A stretch of DNA of 64,000 bases from NCBI RefSeq assembly GCF_900104765.1, contig NZ_LT629737.1:868001-932000 (forward strand), in the 5' to 3' direction. The first letter of the stretch is position 1, and the number at the start of each line of letters is the position of its first letter. Below, one piece after another: positions 18,126 through 26,155 of the stretch. Source of the stretch: Gillisia sp. Hel1_33_143. GTDB lineage: Bacteria; Bacteroidota; Bacteroidia; Flavobacteriales; Flavobacteriaceae. The translations under genes and the position numbers were made by a program. The notes under the pieces were generated by a model. It was not told the origin of the DNA and searched no databases. It saw only the letters and a program-made list of their open reading frames with translations.

Positions 18126-18854
18126 ATGAAAAGAACGATTGCCATTGGCGATATACATGGAGGTTTAAAGGCACTTATTCAGTTAATAGAAAGATTAGAA
18201 TTACATAAGGAAGATCATCTTATATTTTTAGGAGATTATGTAGATGGCTGGAGCGATTCTGCCAAAGTGATCTCTTATCTTATAGCACTGAATAAAGATC
18301 ATCATTGTACTTTTCTTCGAGGTAATCATGATGATTTGGTATACCGATGGTTGAAAACCGGAGAAAAAAATAAAGAATGGTTACAACATGGAGGAGTTTC
18401 TAGTATTGAAGCTTATAAGAATATCTCTATAGAAGAGAGAAAAGAGCACCTTCATTTTTACGAACAGATGCATAATTACTACGTAGATAATGAAAACAGA
18501 CTTTTTGTGCATGCGGGCTTCAGTAATTTAAGAGGGCCAAAACATGAACATCATGAAACTTCATTCTTTTGGGATAGAACCTTATGGGAAACAGCGCTTG
18601 CACTGGGAGAAACAATTTCTAAAGATCATAAATATTATCCTAAAAGATTTTTATTGTTCAAAGAGATATTCATTGGCCATACCCCGGTTACAAGAGTGGG
18701 AGAAGATAAGCCGCTAAATTTTGCTAATATCTGGAACGTTGATACTGGTGCAGCTTTCAAAGGAAAATTATCTGCAATAGATATAAAATCTAAAGAGATC
18801 TGGCAGAGTGATAAGGTCTTTACTTTATACCCTGAAGAGCAAGGTAGAAATTAA
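18126..18854 (+). CDS. Metallophosphoesterase, PPP-type
   Basis: A 242-residue calcineurin-like phosphoesterase with the full metal-binding set: GDIHGG at the N-terminus, LGDYVDG, GNHDD, a histidine in LFVHAGF, and FIGHTPV. The layout resembles Ser/Thr phosphatases of the PrpE/ApaH type, so it may remove phosphate from proteins or cleave dinucleoside polyphosphates. It is coupled without spacing to the Schlafen-like gene upstream. The two activities may act on the same pathway, but no target is visible. Confidence 0.9.
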   Translation: MKRTIAIGDIHGGLKALIQLIERLELHKEDHLIFLGDYVDGWSDSAKVISYLIALNKDHHCTFLRGNHDDLVYRWLKTGEKNKEWLQHGGVSSIEAYKNISIEERKEHLHFYEQMHNYYVDNENRLFVHAGFSNLRGPKHEHHETSFFWDRTLWETALALGETISKDHKYYPKRFLLFKEIFIGHTPVTRVGEDKPLNFANIWNVDTGAAFKGKLSAIDIKSKEIWQSDKVFTLYPEEQGRN

Positions 18855-18863
18855 GAGCTTTTT

Positions 18864-18896
18864 TTTGTTAACGGCATTAATATCTTAGTATATTTG
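18864..18896 (+). promoter_or_regulatory. Promoter of the acyl-ACP desaturase
   Basis: A TTTG -33 element (18864-18867) and a TATATTTG -7 box (18889-18896) are separated by 21 nt, a textbook Bacteroidota promoter. Transcription would start near 18902, giving a leader of about 100 nt before the desaturase ATG. Confidence 0.75.
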
Positions 18897-18955
18897 AAGC
18901 TAAAGAATTTTTGTCGCATGATTTTTGTTCATGTAGTGTAGATATTGCCAACACT

Positions 18956-18976
18956 TTATAGAATTTCGTTCTATAA
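18956..18976 (+). promoter_or_regulatory. Hairpin in the desaturase 5' leader
   Basis: A perfect 8-bp stem, TTATAGAA with TTCTATAA around a 5-nt loop, lies 27 nt before the desaturase start codon inside the predicted leader. It could tune translation or mRNA stability; I recognise no riboswitch family. Confidence 0.4.
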
Positions 18977-19003
18977 CGTTTGGAAATCCTTAAAATAGAA
19001 GCT

Positions 19004-20008
19004 ATGGCCTTAGATAACATAAGATTAGAAGTAATGAAAACTGTCGAGAAGCAAATTGACAGTTATGTTGAAAAATATTTGATTCCTGTAGAGGAGATCT
19101 GGCAACCAACAGACCTATTGCCGAATCTTCAAAATGAAAACTACATGGACGAAATTGTTCAGATTAGAGAAGAAGCCAAAGAACTTGGTTATGACTTTTG
19201 GGTTGTTCTAGTAGCAGATATGGTTACAGAAGAAGCTTTACCAACTTATGAGTCTTGGCTTATGGATATGGAAGGTGTAGAACAACATGGTGCCTCTGAA
19301 GGGAAAGCCAATGGTTGGTCTAAATGGATCCGTCACTGGACTGGAGAAGAGAACCGTCACGGAGATACGCTTAATAAATATCTCTATCTGTCTGGAAGAG
19401 TAGACATGAGAGAGATCGAAAAGACCACACAATATCTTATAAATGATGGTTTTGACATTGGTACTGGAAGAGATCCATACAAAAATTTTGTATACACTAG
19501 TTTTCAAGAATTAGCAACTAATATTTCTCATAAAAGAGTTGGGCAATTGGCTAAGAAAAAAGGAAACAAGATGCTTTCCAAAATGTGTAGTATTATTGCT
19601 GGAGATGAAATGAGACACCATTTGGCATATAGAGAATTCGTGAAAACGATCTTTGAATATGATCCAAGTGAGATGATGATCGCTTTTCAGGATATGATGA
19701 AAAAGAAGATCGTTATGCCTGCACAGTTCATTCGTGAGTCTGGACAAGGGATAGCAGAGGCTTTTGAAAATTTTTCGAACGCAGCACAAAGATTAGGAGT
19801 TTACACAACTTACGATTATATAGATATTCTTCAGAAATTGAATGAATATTGGGAGATCGATAAATTCAACTCTCTTACAGATGATGCTGAAAAAGCAAGA
19901 GATTATTTAATCGCATTGCCAGATAGAATGACTAGAATTGCGAGTAGAATTGCAGTACCGCAAGATCAATATCAGTTCAAATGGGTTGGATCTAACGGAA
20001 TGCTTTAA
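19004..20008 (+). CDS. Acyl-ACP desaturase, soluble di-iron type
   Basis: A 334-residue soluble stearoyl-ACP-desaturase-type enzyme that puts a cis double bond into acyl chains bound to acyl carrier protein. Both di-iron motifs are present: EENRHG (115-120) and DEMRHH (201-206). The start is the ATG at 19004 (MALDNIRLEVM); the TTG at 18980 would add an eight-residue tail with no support. Membrane fluidity and cold adaptation are the expected roles. The gene has a strong promoter with a long, structured leader and its own terminator. Confidence 0.94.
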   Translation: MALDNIRLEVMKTVEKQIDSYVEKYLIPVEEIWQPTDLLPNLQNENYMDEIVQIREEAKELGYDFWVVLVADMVTEEALPTYESWLMDMEGVEQHGASEGKANGWSKWIRHWTGEENRHGDTLNKYLYLSGRVDMREIEKTTQYLINDGFDIGTGRDPYKNFVYTSFQELATNISHKRVGQLAKKKGNKMLSKMCSIIAGDEMRHHLAYREFVKTIFEYDPSEMMIAFQDMMKKKIVMPAQFIRESGQGIAEAFENFSNAAQRLGVYTTYDYIDILQKLNEYWEIDKFNSLTDDAEKARDYLIALPDRMTRIASRIAVPQDQYQFKWVGSNGML

Positions 20009-20030
20009 GATCATAACTTTTAAAATACAC

Positions 20031-20058
20031 AAAGCCGTACTAGTAATAGTGCGGCTTT
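20031..20058 (+). terminator. Terminator after the desaturase
   Basis: A 12-bp stem with one mismatch (20031-20042 with 20047-20058) and a T run, 22 nt after the desaturase stop. It is a classic intrinsic terminator. Confidence 0.85.
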
Positions 20059-20116
20059 TTTGGCTGAGTACTAAATCAGTAAACATAACCAGCACAGTAA
20101 CCTAAGAATTAAAACT

Positions 20117-21388
20117 ATGAAAAAGTTATTAGGAGCCTTCCTTATCTTAATACTAATATTTATAATACTTACTTATGCTTCTGTTCTAGGAACTACCCAA
20201 GAGTTTGAAACTTGTACTGTGATAGAAAACCAAACGGACGGTTTTGGAGCTATTAAGAATCATGACTCTTTACTCATTGTGCCTTGTAATCTATATCATG
20301 GAAATGCAATAAAAACTTTAATGCAAGGAGAAAATTATAGAGAAGCATGGGCTACCCCAATAAAAGTTCCGGTTGTGCTATTAGATACGCTTATGGGTGG
20401 TATGACCATCATAAAAAAGGGAGGCGGGAAACAAACACATTCTCTCAAATTAAAAAACAAGGAAGGTATCTTATTCACTTTGAGAAGTGTAACTAAAGAT
20501 CCACAAGCTTTAATACCAAATATAGCCCGCACATTACATCTTGAGAATATTATAGTAGATGGAATTTCCGGACAACATCCCTATGCGGCACTTCTAGCAT
20601 CAGAATTAGCGAATAAGGCACATCTTGTTAACACTCACCCAAAGATGATATTTGTTCCAAAGCAAACAGTTTTAGGAAAATATAACAGCAAATACGGGAA
20701 CAGACTTTTCTTATTGGAGTATGAAACAGAAGGCGATAAGAATTGGACTAGTTATAAAAACGCTAAGAAGATAATTGAAACTAAAGACCTTCAAGAACTA
20801 AAAGCAAAGCTTGGAGAAGATATTCAAATAGATGAAGCGGCATTGGTGAAAGCACGTTTATTTGACCTTTTAATTGGAGATTGGGATAGACATGCAGAAC
20901 AATGGGGCTGGATCTTGGAAAAACATAGAAAAAAAACTGTTGCCATACCGCTGGCCGGGGATAGAGATAACGCATTTTTTGATCTTGATGGAGTAATCCC
21001 TCAAATTCTCACAAATAAGCACTTAAATCCCTTAGTTAGGCCTTATGACAAGGATATTGATCATATGCCGGGATTGGTGTACCCATTCGATATTTACTTT
21101 CTTAAAAACACCTCAGAAGAAGTATATATCACAGAAGCAAAAAAATTACAACAACTTCTCTCCAACGATGTTATTGATGAAGCTTTTAAAATCTGGCCTA
21201 AAGAAATTTATGACCTAAATGGTATTGAGATAAAAGAGAAATTTATAGCTAGAAGAAATGATCTTATGAAATATGCTAAGGAATTTCATAACGTAATAAA
21301 AGAAAGAGAGCTTCTTGAAAAACCGCTTAAGGGTTCTGAAAAAGCAGACTTAACTAGCGGAATGATCAAATGCTTTGAATGCAAATAG
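20117..21388 (+). CDS. Membrane-anchored Fam20C/HipA-like putative kinase
   Basis: A 423-residue protein with one N-terminal membrane helix (about 4-24; LLGAFLILILIFIILTYASV); the rest is extracytoplasmic. Kinase-like features appear in order: a glycine-rich stretch KKGGGKQTHSLKL, then LFTLRSVTKDP with a candidate ATP-binding Arg/Lys, the motif GDWDRH (254-259), and GDRDNAFF with Asp282/Asp284. The GxxDRH motif and following acidic DxxxxF resemble the catalytic and metal Asp motifs of Fam20C-type secretory kinases. Similar segments occur inside larger Bacteroidota metallophosphatase/outer-membrane proteins. Here the domain stands alone. Kinase activity is inferred. Confidence 0.6.
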   Translation: MKKLLGAFLILILIFIILTYASVLGTTQEFETCTVIENQTDGFGAIKNHDSLLIVPCNLYHGNAIKTLMQGENYREAWATPIKVPVVLLDTLMGGMTIIKKGGGKQTHSLKLKNKEGILFTLRSVTKDPQALIPNIARTLHLENIIVDGISGQHPYAALLASELANKAHLVNTHPKMIFVPKQTVLGKYNSKYGNRLFLLEYETEGDKNWTSYKNAKKIIETKDLQELKAKLGEDIQIDEAALVKARLFDLLIGDWDRHAEQWGWILEKHRKKTVAIPLAGDRDNAFFDLDGVIPQILTNKHLNPLVRPYDKDIDHMPGLVYPFDIYFLKNTSEEVYITEAKKLQQLLSNDVIDEAFKIWPKEIYDLNGIEIKEKFIARRNDLMKYAKEFHNVIKERELLEKPLKGSEKADLTSGMIKCFECK

Positions 21389-21400
21389 CCTTAAAAAAAC

Positions 21401-21434
21401 AAAAGTCCCATCTGTAATTACAAATGGGACTTTT
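21401..21434. terminator. Bidirectional terminator
   Basis: An 11-bp stem (21401-21411 with 21424-21434) encloses the palindrome TGTAATTACA. It lies between the convergent kinase-like gene and scoB and has A/T runs on both sides, so it can serve both strands. Confidence 0.75.
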
Positions 21435-21470
21435 AAAATTTAAACAGATAATCAATTGAGCAAAAGTGAT

Positions 21471-22124
21471 CTATAATTTCATCTCTGGAATATCACCTTC
21501 CACTATCAATTTTCCTTCTGTAGATTTCTGAATTTGTTCTACGCTCACTCCGGGTGCTCTTTCTAATAATTTAAAACCTTTATCTGTAACTTCTATTACA
21601 GCAAGATCTGTTACAATCTTAGTAACACAACCTACTCCTGTTAACGGCAAAGAACAACGTTTTAATAATTTAGATTCACCCGCTCTATTGGTATGCATCA
21701 TAGCAACGATGATATTCTCTGCAGAAGCAACTAGATCCATAGCTCCTCCCATACCTTTAACCATTTTCCCGGGTATTTTCCAATTGGCTATATCTCCATT
21801 TTCTGCAACTTCCATAGCACCTAAAATTGTTAGATGAACATGTTGCCCACGTATCATCCCAAAGCTTAGGGCAGAGTCAAAAAAACTAGCACCAGGCAAT
21901 GCTGTAATGGTTTGTTTTCCTGCATTAATAAGATCGGCATCCTCTTCTCCATCAAAGGGAAAAGGCCCCATTCCTAAAATCCCATTTTCACTCTGAAATT
22001 CAACATTTATATCATCTCTTACAAAGTTGGCAACTAATGTTGGAATACCAATTCCAAGATTAACATAATAGCCATCCTGAACTTCTTGGGCAATTCTTTG
22101 TGCGATTCCGTTTTTATCTAACAT
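21471..22124 (-). CDS. scoB: 3-oxoacid CoA-transferase subunit B
   Basis: A 217-residue subunit of the cytoplasmic succinyl-CoA:3-ketoacid CoA transferase, which moves CoA between succinyl-CoA and acetoacetate or a similar acid. The active-site segment ENGILGMGPFPF contains the catalytic Glu (Glu46). VNLGIGIPTLVANFV near the N-terminus is typical. It pairs with the A subunit 422 bp upstream. The two subunit genes are usually adjacent; here a broken four-helix-bundle gene sits between them. Confidence 0.95.
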   Translation of the reverse strand: MLDKNGIAQRIAQEVQDGYYVNLGIGIPTLVANFVRDDINVEFQSENGILGMGPFPFDGEEDADLINAGKQTITALPGASFFDSALSFGMIRGQHVHLTILGAMEVAENGDIANWKIPGKMVKGMGGAMDLVASAENIIVAMMHTNRAGESKLLKRCSLPLTGVGCVTKIVTDLAVIEVTDKGFKLLERAPGVSVEQIQKSTEGKLIVEGDIPEMKL

Positions 22125-22151
22125 GTTAATGTGTTGATTTGAAAATATGTT

Positions 22152-22163
22152 AATTTGAAAATT
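22152..22163. repeat. Left 12-bp inverted repeat of a small cassette
   Basis: AATTTGAAAATT is an exact inverted copy of 22522-22533. A second related unit (ATTTGAAAAT) lies just to its left. The two repeats bracket the broken four-helix-bundle gene. Confidence 0.5.
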
Positions 22164-22515
22164 ATCGCTTTTTAGCTGAACTTATAATCTTTGAGATAAT
22201 TTTCATTATAATATTTAAGTCTATAAATAATTGTGGATTTGGCTGAGGTAAAAACCGTGATTTCTCGCATAACTCCAACCAATATTGAGTTTTATCTGCT
22301 TCTTTTGCAGCAATTTTGAATTTATGAATAAAATCTGCCGAGCTTTCTGAATTCTGGGCTTCTCTAACATTAGCTCCTATCGATGTTCCACTTTTAAATA
22401 GCTGTGAGGCCATTTCAAATTTCTTACTTGATCAAAGCTCTTCAGTAAAAGAGATGATTTCTAATGAAAACTGAAAAGTTTTTTTAACAATAATGTTTTC
22501 TTTATCATCTCTCAA
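22162..22515 (-). pseudogene. Four-helix bundle (S23-like) protein, in-frame stop
   Basis: The reading frame from a TTG at 22515 to 22162 encodes a normal-length (117-codon) four-helix bundle protein of the type related to 23S rRNA intervening-sequence proteins. The core SGTSIGANVREAQNSESSAD and DFIHKFKIAAKEADKTQYWL are clear. A TGA at 22434-22432 interrupts helix 1, between TFQFSLEIISFTEEL and SSKKFEMASQL. An ATG at 22413 could still give an 83-residue product lacking helix 1, which would probably not fold normally. It lies between scoA and scoB and is flanked by inverted repeats. Confidence 0.75.
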
Positions 22516-22521
22516 TCTTTA

Positions 22522-22533
22522 AATTTTCAAATT
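22522..22533. repeat. Right 12-bp inverted repeat of a small cassette
   Basis: AATTTTCAAATT is the exact inverted partner of 22152-22163. A partial extra copy (CTCAAATT) follows it, 14 nt before the scoA stop codon. Confidence 0.5.
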
Positions 22534-22546
22534 GATCATTCTCAAA

Positions 22547-23245
22547 TTATTTTTGCCTCACCGTTCGTTGTTCAATTCTCTTTTCATAATCCTTTCCTTG
22601 GAAGATCCTTTGTACAAAAATTCCTGGAATATGGATCTGATTTGGATCTAACTCTCCAGGTTTCACCAATTCTTCTACTTCTGCAACCGTAATCTTTGCG
22701 GCACCACACATTAATGGATTAAAATTTCGAGCGGTTCCTTTAAAGATAAGATTTCCGGCTTCGTCCCCTTTCCAAGCTTTTACAAAAGCAAAATCTGCTT
22801 TATAAGCTTCTTCCAGCACATACATCTTCCCGTCAAATTCTCTGGTTTCTTTTCCTTCGGCAACTTCGGTTCCATAACCAGCTGGAGTAAATATAGCCGG
22901 AAAACCTTGTTGTGCAGCTTGGCATTTTGCTGCCAGTGTGCCTTGGGGCGTAAGCTCTACATCCAACTCGCCGCTTAGCATTTGGCGCTCAAACTCTGCA
23001 TTTTCTCCCACATAAGAAGAGATCATTTTTTTTATCTGCTTTTTCTGAAGCAATAAGCCAAGACCAAAATCGTCTACTCCGGCATTATTAGAAATACAGG
23101 TTATATCTTGAACGTTGATTTTCACCAATTCTGAAATAGAATTCTCAGGAATACCAGATAGTCCGAAACCACCTAACATAAGGGTCATCCCATCCTTCAT
23201 TCCCTCAAGCGCTTCCTGAACGTTTTTTACAGTTTTTTTGATCAT
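22547..23245 (-). CDS. scoA: 3-oxoacid CoA-transferase subunit A
   Basis: A 232-residue A subunit of the two-part 3-oxoacid CoA transferase. It carries the CoA-transferase glycine motif [13 protein letters not shown] and [17 protein letters not shown]. With scoB it activates acetoacetate or related acids using succinyl-CoA. The distance to scoB is unusually long because of the inserted four-helix-bundle pseudogene, which could reduce B-subunit expression through polarity. Confidence 0.95.
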   Translation of the reverse strand: MIKKTVKNVQEALEGMKDGMTLMLGGFGLSGIPENSISELVKINVQDITCISNNAGVDDFGLGLLLQKKQIKKMISSYVGENAEFERQMLSGELDVELTPQGTLAAKCQAAQQGFPAIFTPAGYGTEVAEGKETREFDGKMYVLEEAYKADFAFVKAWKGDEAGNLIFKGTARNFNPLMCGAAKITVAEVEELVKPGELDPNQIHIPGIFVQRIFQGKDYEKRIEQRTVRQK

Positions 23246-23331
23246 TGAAATTTCGTTTGCCGAAATTTACAAAAAGTTTGATCTTACTACAACGTTTTCA
23301 AAGAGGTTATTTCTACTAAACTATAGGAATA

Positions 23332-25650
23332 TTAAAAATCTAATTCATCAGGAATCAATTGAGAATCTGAATTTTCTTTGCCATACTCTCTACAATTAAT
23401 TTCTATAGAAAGATTTTCTGGTCTTGGAAAAGCTCCCGAAGACACCTCCAGATTTTTATCTGCGTACACTTTTTTCATGTAAGACCCCCAAATTGGTAAA
23501 GCCATTACAGCTCCCTGACCGAAAGTAATTGATGGGAAATGGACAGATCTATCTTCTCCCCCAACCCAAACTCCAGATACGAGATTTGGCACTATCCCCA
23601 TAAACCAACCATCACTACCATTTTGAGTAGTTCCTGTTTTACCAGCAATAGGGTTTTTAAAGTCGTAAGGATATCCGGTCATTGCTTTCTGGTAATAAGA
23701 ATTATTTACTGCCCAGTTACCACGTAAACGAGTTCCGGTTCCAGATTGGGTAACCCCTTCCATAAGATTTATGGTTACATATGCAGTTTCTTTACTTAAT
23801 ACATCTCTAGTTTCAGGGACTTGTTGATAGAGTATGGTTCCGTTCTTGTCTTCAATTCTATTTACAATAACGGGTTTTACGTACACACCTTCATTTGCAA
23901 AGGTGCTATATGCCGAAACCATCTCAAAAACACTCATATCTGCTGTACCAAGCGCAATAGCAGGTACTGCTGGTATATTTCTGGTGTCTACTCCCAATTT
24001 ATCTAACAAATTAATAACAGGTTTAGGACCAATTTTAGCAATTAATCTAGCAGTGACCGTGTTTACAGAATTTGCTAAAGCATCTTTAAGCGTCATCATT
24101 CCTGAATATTTACCATCACTATTTACAGGAGACCAATCGTTTTGATTGCCCATTCTCCCTGCTTCAATAGTAAATCTGTTTCTTGGCAAGGTATCACAAG
24201 GAGACATTTTTAACTGATCTATGGCAGTAGCATACACAAAAGGTTTGAAGGTAGAACCTACCTGCCTTCTGGCCTGTTTTACGTGCTCATATTTAAAATG
24301 TTTAAAGTTAATTCCTCCAACCCATGCTTTAACTTCTCCGGTTTGAGGCGTCATAGACATCATCCCCGCGTTTAAGAAAGATTTATAATAAATTATAGAG
24401 TCATGAGGTGTCATAACGGTGTCTTTAATACCGCTCCAACTAAAAACGCGCATCTCTGTTTTCTTGCTAAAAGAATTAATGATCTCATCCTCAGATTTTC
24501 CTTGAGCTTTCATCTTGCGCCATCTGTCTGAAACCTTCATAGCACTATTAACAATGCCATTTACCTCATCTGGAGTTACATCTCTAAAGGGTGCAGTTTT
24601 ATTCTTTTGGTTCTGTATGTTAAATTCTTTTTGGAGTCTAGACATATGCTCTGTAACTGCCTCTTCAGCATATTTCTGCATTCTGGAATCTATACTTGTA
24701 TAGATCTTTAATCCATCACGATATATATTATATTCACTTCCATCAGGTTTTGGATTGTTCTTGATCCAATCTTTCATAAAGCCTTGCAGATACACTCTAA
24801 AATAAGTGGCAATTCCCTCGTCATGACCTTGAGGAGAAAAATCTAGTTTCATAGGCAATTTCTGAAGTGAATCTTTTTCTTCTGGAGTTAAAAATCCGTT
24901 CTTCTGCATTTGCTTTAACACTTGATTACGTCGATTTTCCACCAATTCAGGTCTTCTTACAGGATTGTAATAAGCGGCATTTTTTAGCATTCCAACTAAA
25001 ACTGCGCTTTCTTCAATTTTAAGATCTTTAGCTTCTTTCCCAAAATAGATCTTTGCTGCAGAACGTACTCCAACTGCCTGATACACAAAATCATATTTAT
25101 TGAAGTACATGGTAATGATCTCTTCTTTGGTATACTGGCGTTCCAAACGAATAGCGATAATGTATTCTTTAAATTTTTGCATCACTCTTCCCACAAAATT
25201 CTGAGAGACATCTTGAGTGAATAACAATTTTGCCAATTGTTGCGTAATGGTACTGGCCCCACCTTTTTGACCCAAGTAGATCGCTGCTCTTAAAGTTCCT
25301 TGAGCATCTATTCCAGAATGCTGATAAAACCTTTCATCTTCTGTGGCTACCAAAGCCTCTATTAAATGATCTGGAAGATCTTCATACCTAATAGGAGTTC
25401 TATTTTCACTATAATATTTACCCAAAGTTTCTCCATCAGATGAATAGATCTCTGTAGCTAAATTGGTTTCCGGGTTTTCTAGTTCTTCAAATTTGGGCAT
25501 TTTTCCAAACGCTCCCCATCCAGCCATTAAGAACAGGATAATAATTGCAAGCACTCCTATTCCAAAAAGAGTCCAGAAGCCAATAATATATTTTCTAAAA
25601 CCAGTTTGCTTTGCTGGTTTTGATGTAGTTTTTTTAGATGGGTTTGCCAT
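23332..25650 (-). CDS. Penicillin-binding protein 1A, bifunctional
   Basis: A 772-residue class A penicillin-binding protein that polymerises and cross-links peptidoglycan in the periplasm. It has a cytoplasmic tail, one membrane helix (about 21-43), a GT51 glycosyltransferase domain (EDERFYQHSG with catalytic Glu104, and GASTITQQLAK), and a transpeptidase domain with SxxK in GSTFKPF (about 466), SVN, and KTGTT (about 670). It begins 14 nt after the gldH stop and belongs to the ricT-gldH-PBP operon. Confidence 0.95.
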   Translation of the reverse strand: MANPSKKTTSKPAKQTGFRKYIIGFWTLFGIGVLAIIILFLMAGWGAFGKMPKFEELENPETNLATEIYSSDGETLGKYYSENRTPIRYEDLPDHLIEALVATEDERFYQHSGIDAQGTLRAAIYLGQKGGASTITQQLAKLLFTQDVSQNFVGRVMQKFKEYIIAIRLERQYTKEEIITMYFNKYDFVYQAVGVRSAAKIYFGKEAKDLKIEESAVLVGMLKNAAYYNPVRRPELVENRRNQVLKQMQKNGFLTPEEKDSLQKLPMKLDFSPQGHDEGIATYFRVYLQGFMKDWIKNNPKPDGSEYNIYRDGLKIYTSIDSRMQKYAEEAVTEHMSRLQKEFNIQNQKNKTAPFRDVTPDEVNGIVNSAMKVSDRWRKMKAQGKSEDEIINSFSKKTEMRVFSWSGIKDTVMTPHDSIIYYKSFLNAGMMSMTPQTGEVKAWVGGINFKHFKYEHVKQARRQVGSTFKPFVYATAIDQLKMSPCDTLPRNRFTIEAGRMGNQNDWSPVNSDGKYSGMMTLKDALANSVNTVTARLIAKIGPKPVINLLDKLGVDTRNIPAVPAIALGTADMSVFEMVSAYSTFANEGVYVKPVIVNRIEDKNGTILYQQVPETRDVLSKETAYVTINLMEGVTQSGTGTRLRGNWAVNNSYYQKAMTGYPYDFKNPIAGKTGTTQNGSDGWFMGIVPNLVSGVWVGGEDRSVHFPSITFGQGAVMALPIWGSYMKKVYADKNLEVSSGAFPRPENLSIEINCREYGKENSDSQLIPDELDF

Positions 25651-25663
25651 AAGTGCAATTACA

Positions 25664-26155
25664 TTAATTTTGGATATCCTCTATACGAAAACCCACCTCG
25701 GTAATACCTTCAAGGTTTTCAATTCCTTCTACATTGCCATTTTTTCTCATGGCTTGCTGAAGGGAAAATTTATAATTACCAGTTTCTTCAAATATTACAT
25801 TTTGCTTGTACCACAGCTTACTTTCTTTAACATCTCCAAAACCAGTACCAAGCCATTCCCCGTTGGGAGCGGCCATTTCATACTCTAGAGTATCTGTAAT
25901 TACTTTACCCTGAGGAAATTTAATTTGAGCGATCAAGAACAGGTTGCTATAATCAAAATCACTGTTATTTCTGATATTGATAAATACATTATAAGGTTTT
26001 ACAGAATCTATAGTTTTTAGATTAAACGTAACTATAGAGTCTTTATTCCATGTAGAAGGAATTGTTTGGTATTCGTCATAAACCCTGTTAGAGTCACAAG
26101 AGAGCACTAAACATCCTAGAAATACTAACAAAACCGGTAAAAACAATTTATGCAT
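25664..26155 (-). CDS. gldH: Gliding motility lipoprotein GldH
   Basis: A 163-residue lipoprotein with signal peptide MHKLFLPVLLVFLGCLVLSC (lipobox LVLSC). The beta-rich body (YDEYQTIPSTWNKDSIV and VFINIRNNSDFDYSNLFLI) is typical of GldH. It is needed for flavobacterial gliding and linked to the type IX secretion machinery. The ATG at 26155 gives the signal peptide at the N-terminus; the longer reading adds 26 unlikely residues. It overlaps the ricT stop by 8 nt, a usual flavobacterial arrangement. Confidence 0.93.
   Translation of the reverse strand: MHKLFLPVLLVFLGCLVLSCDSNRVYDEYQTIPSTWNKDSIVTFNLKTIDSVKPYNVFINIRNNSDFDYSNLFLIAQIKFPQGKVITDTLEYEMAAPNGEWLGTGFGDVKESKLWYKQNVIFEETGNYKFSLQQAMRKNGNVEGIENLEGITEVGFRIEDIQN

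Noticed and set aside
22162-22413. 83-aa four-helix bundle gene starting at ATG 22413
   Set aside because: The same frame continues upstream past a single TGA with clear family sequence, so a broken full-length gene explains it better.
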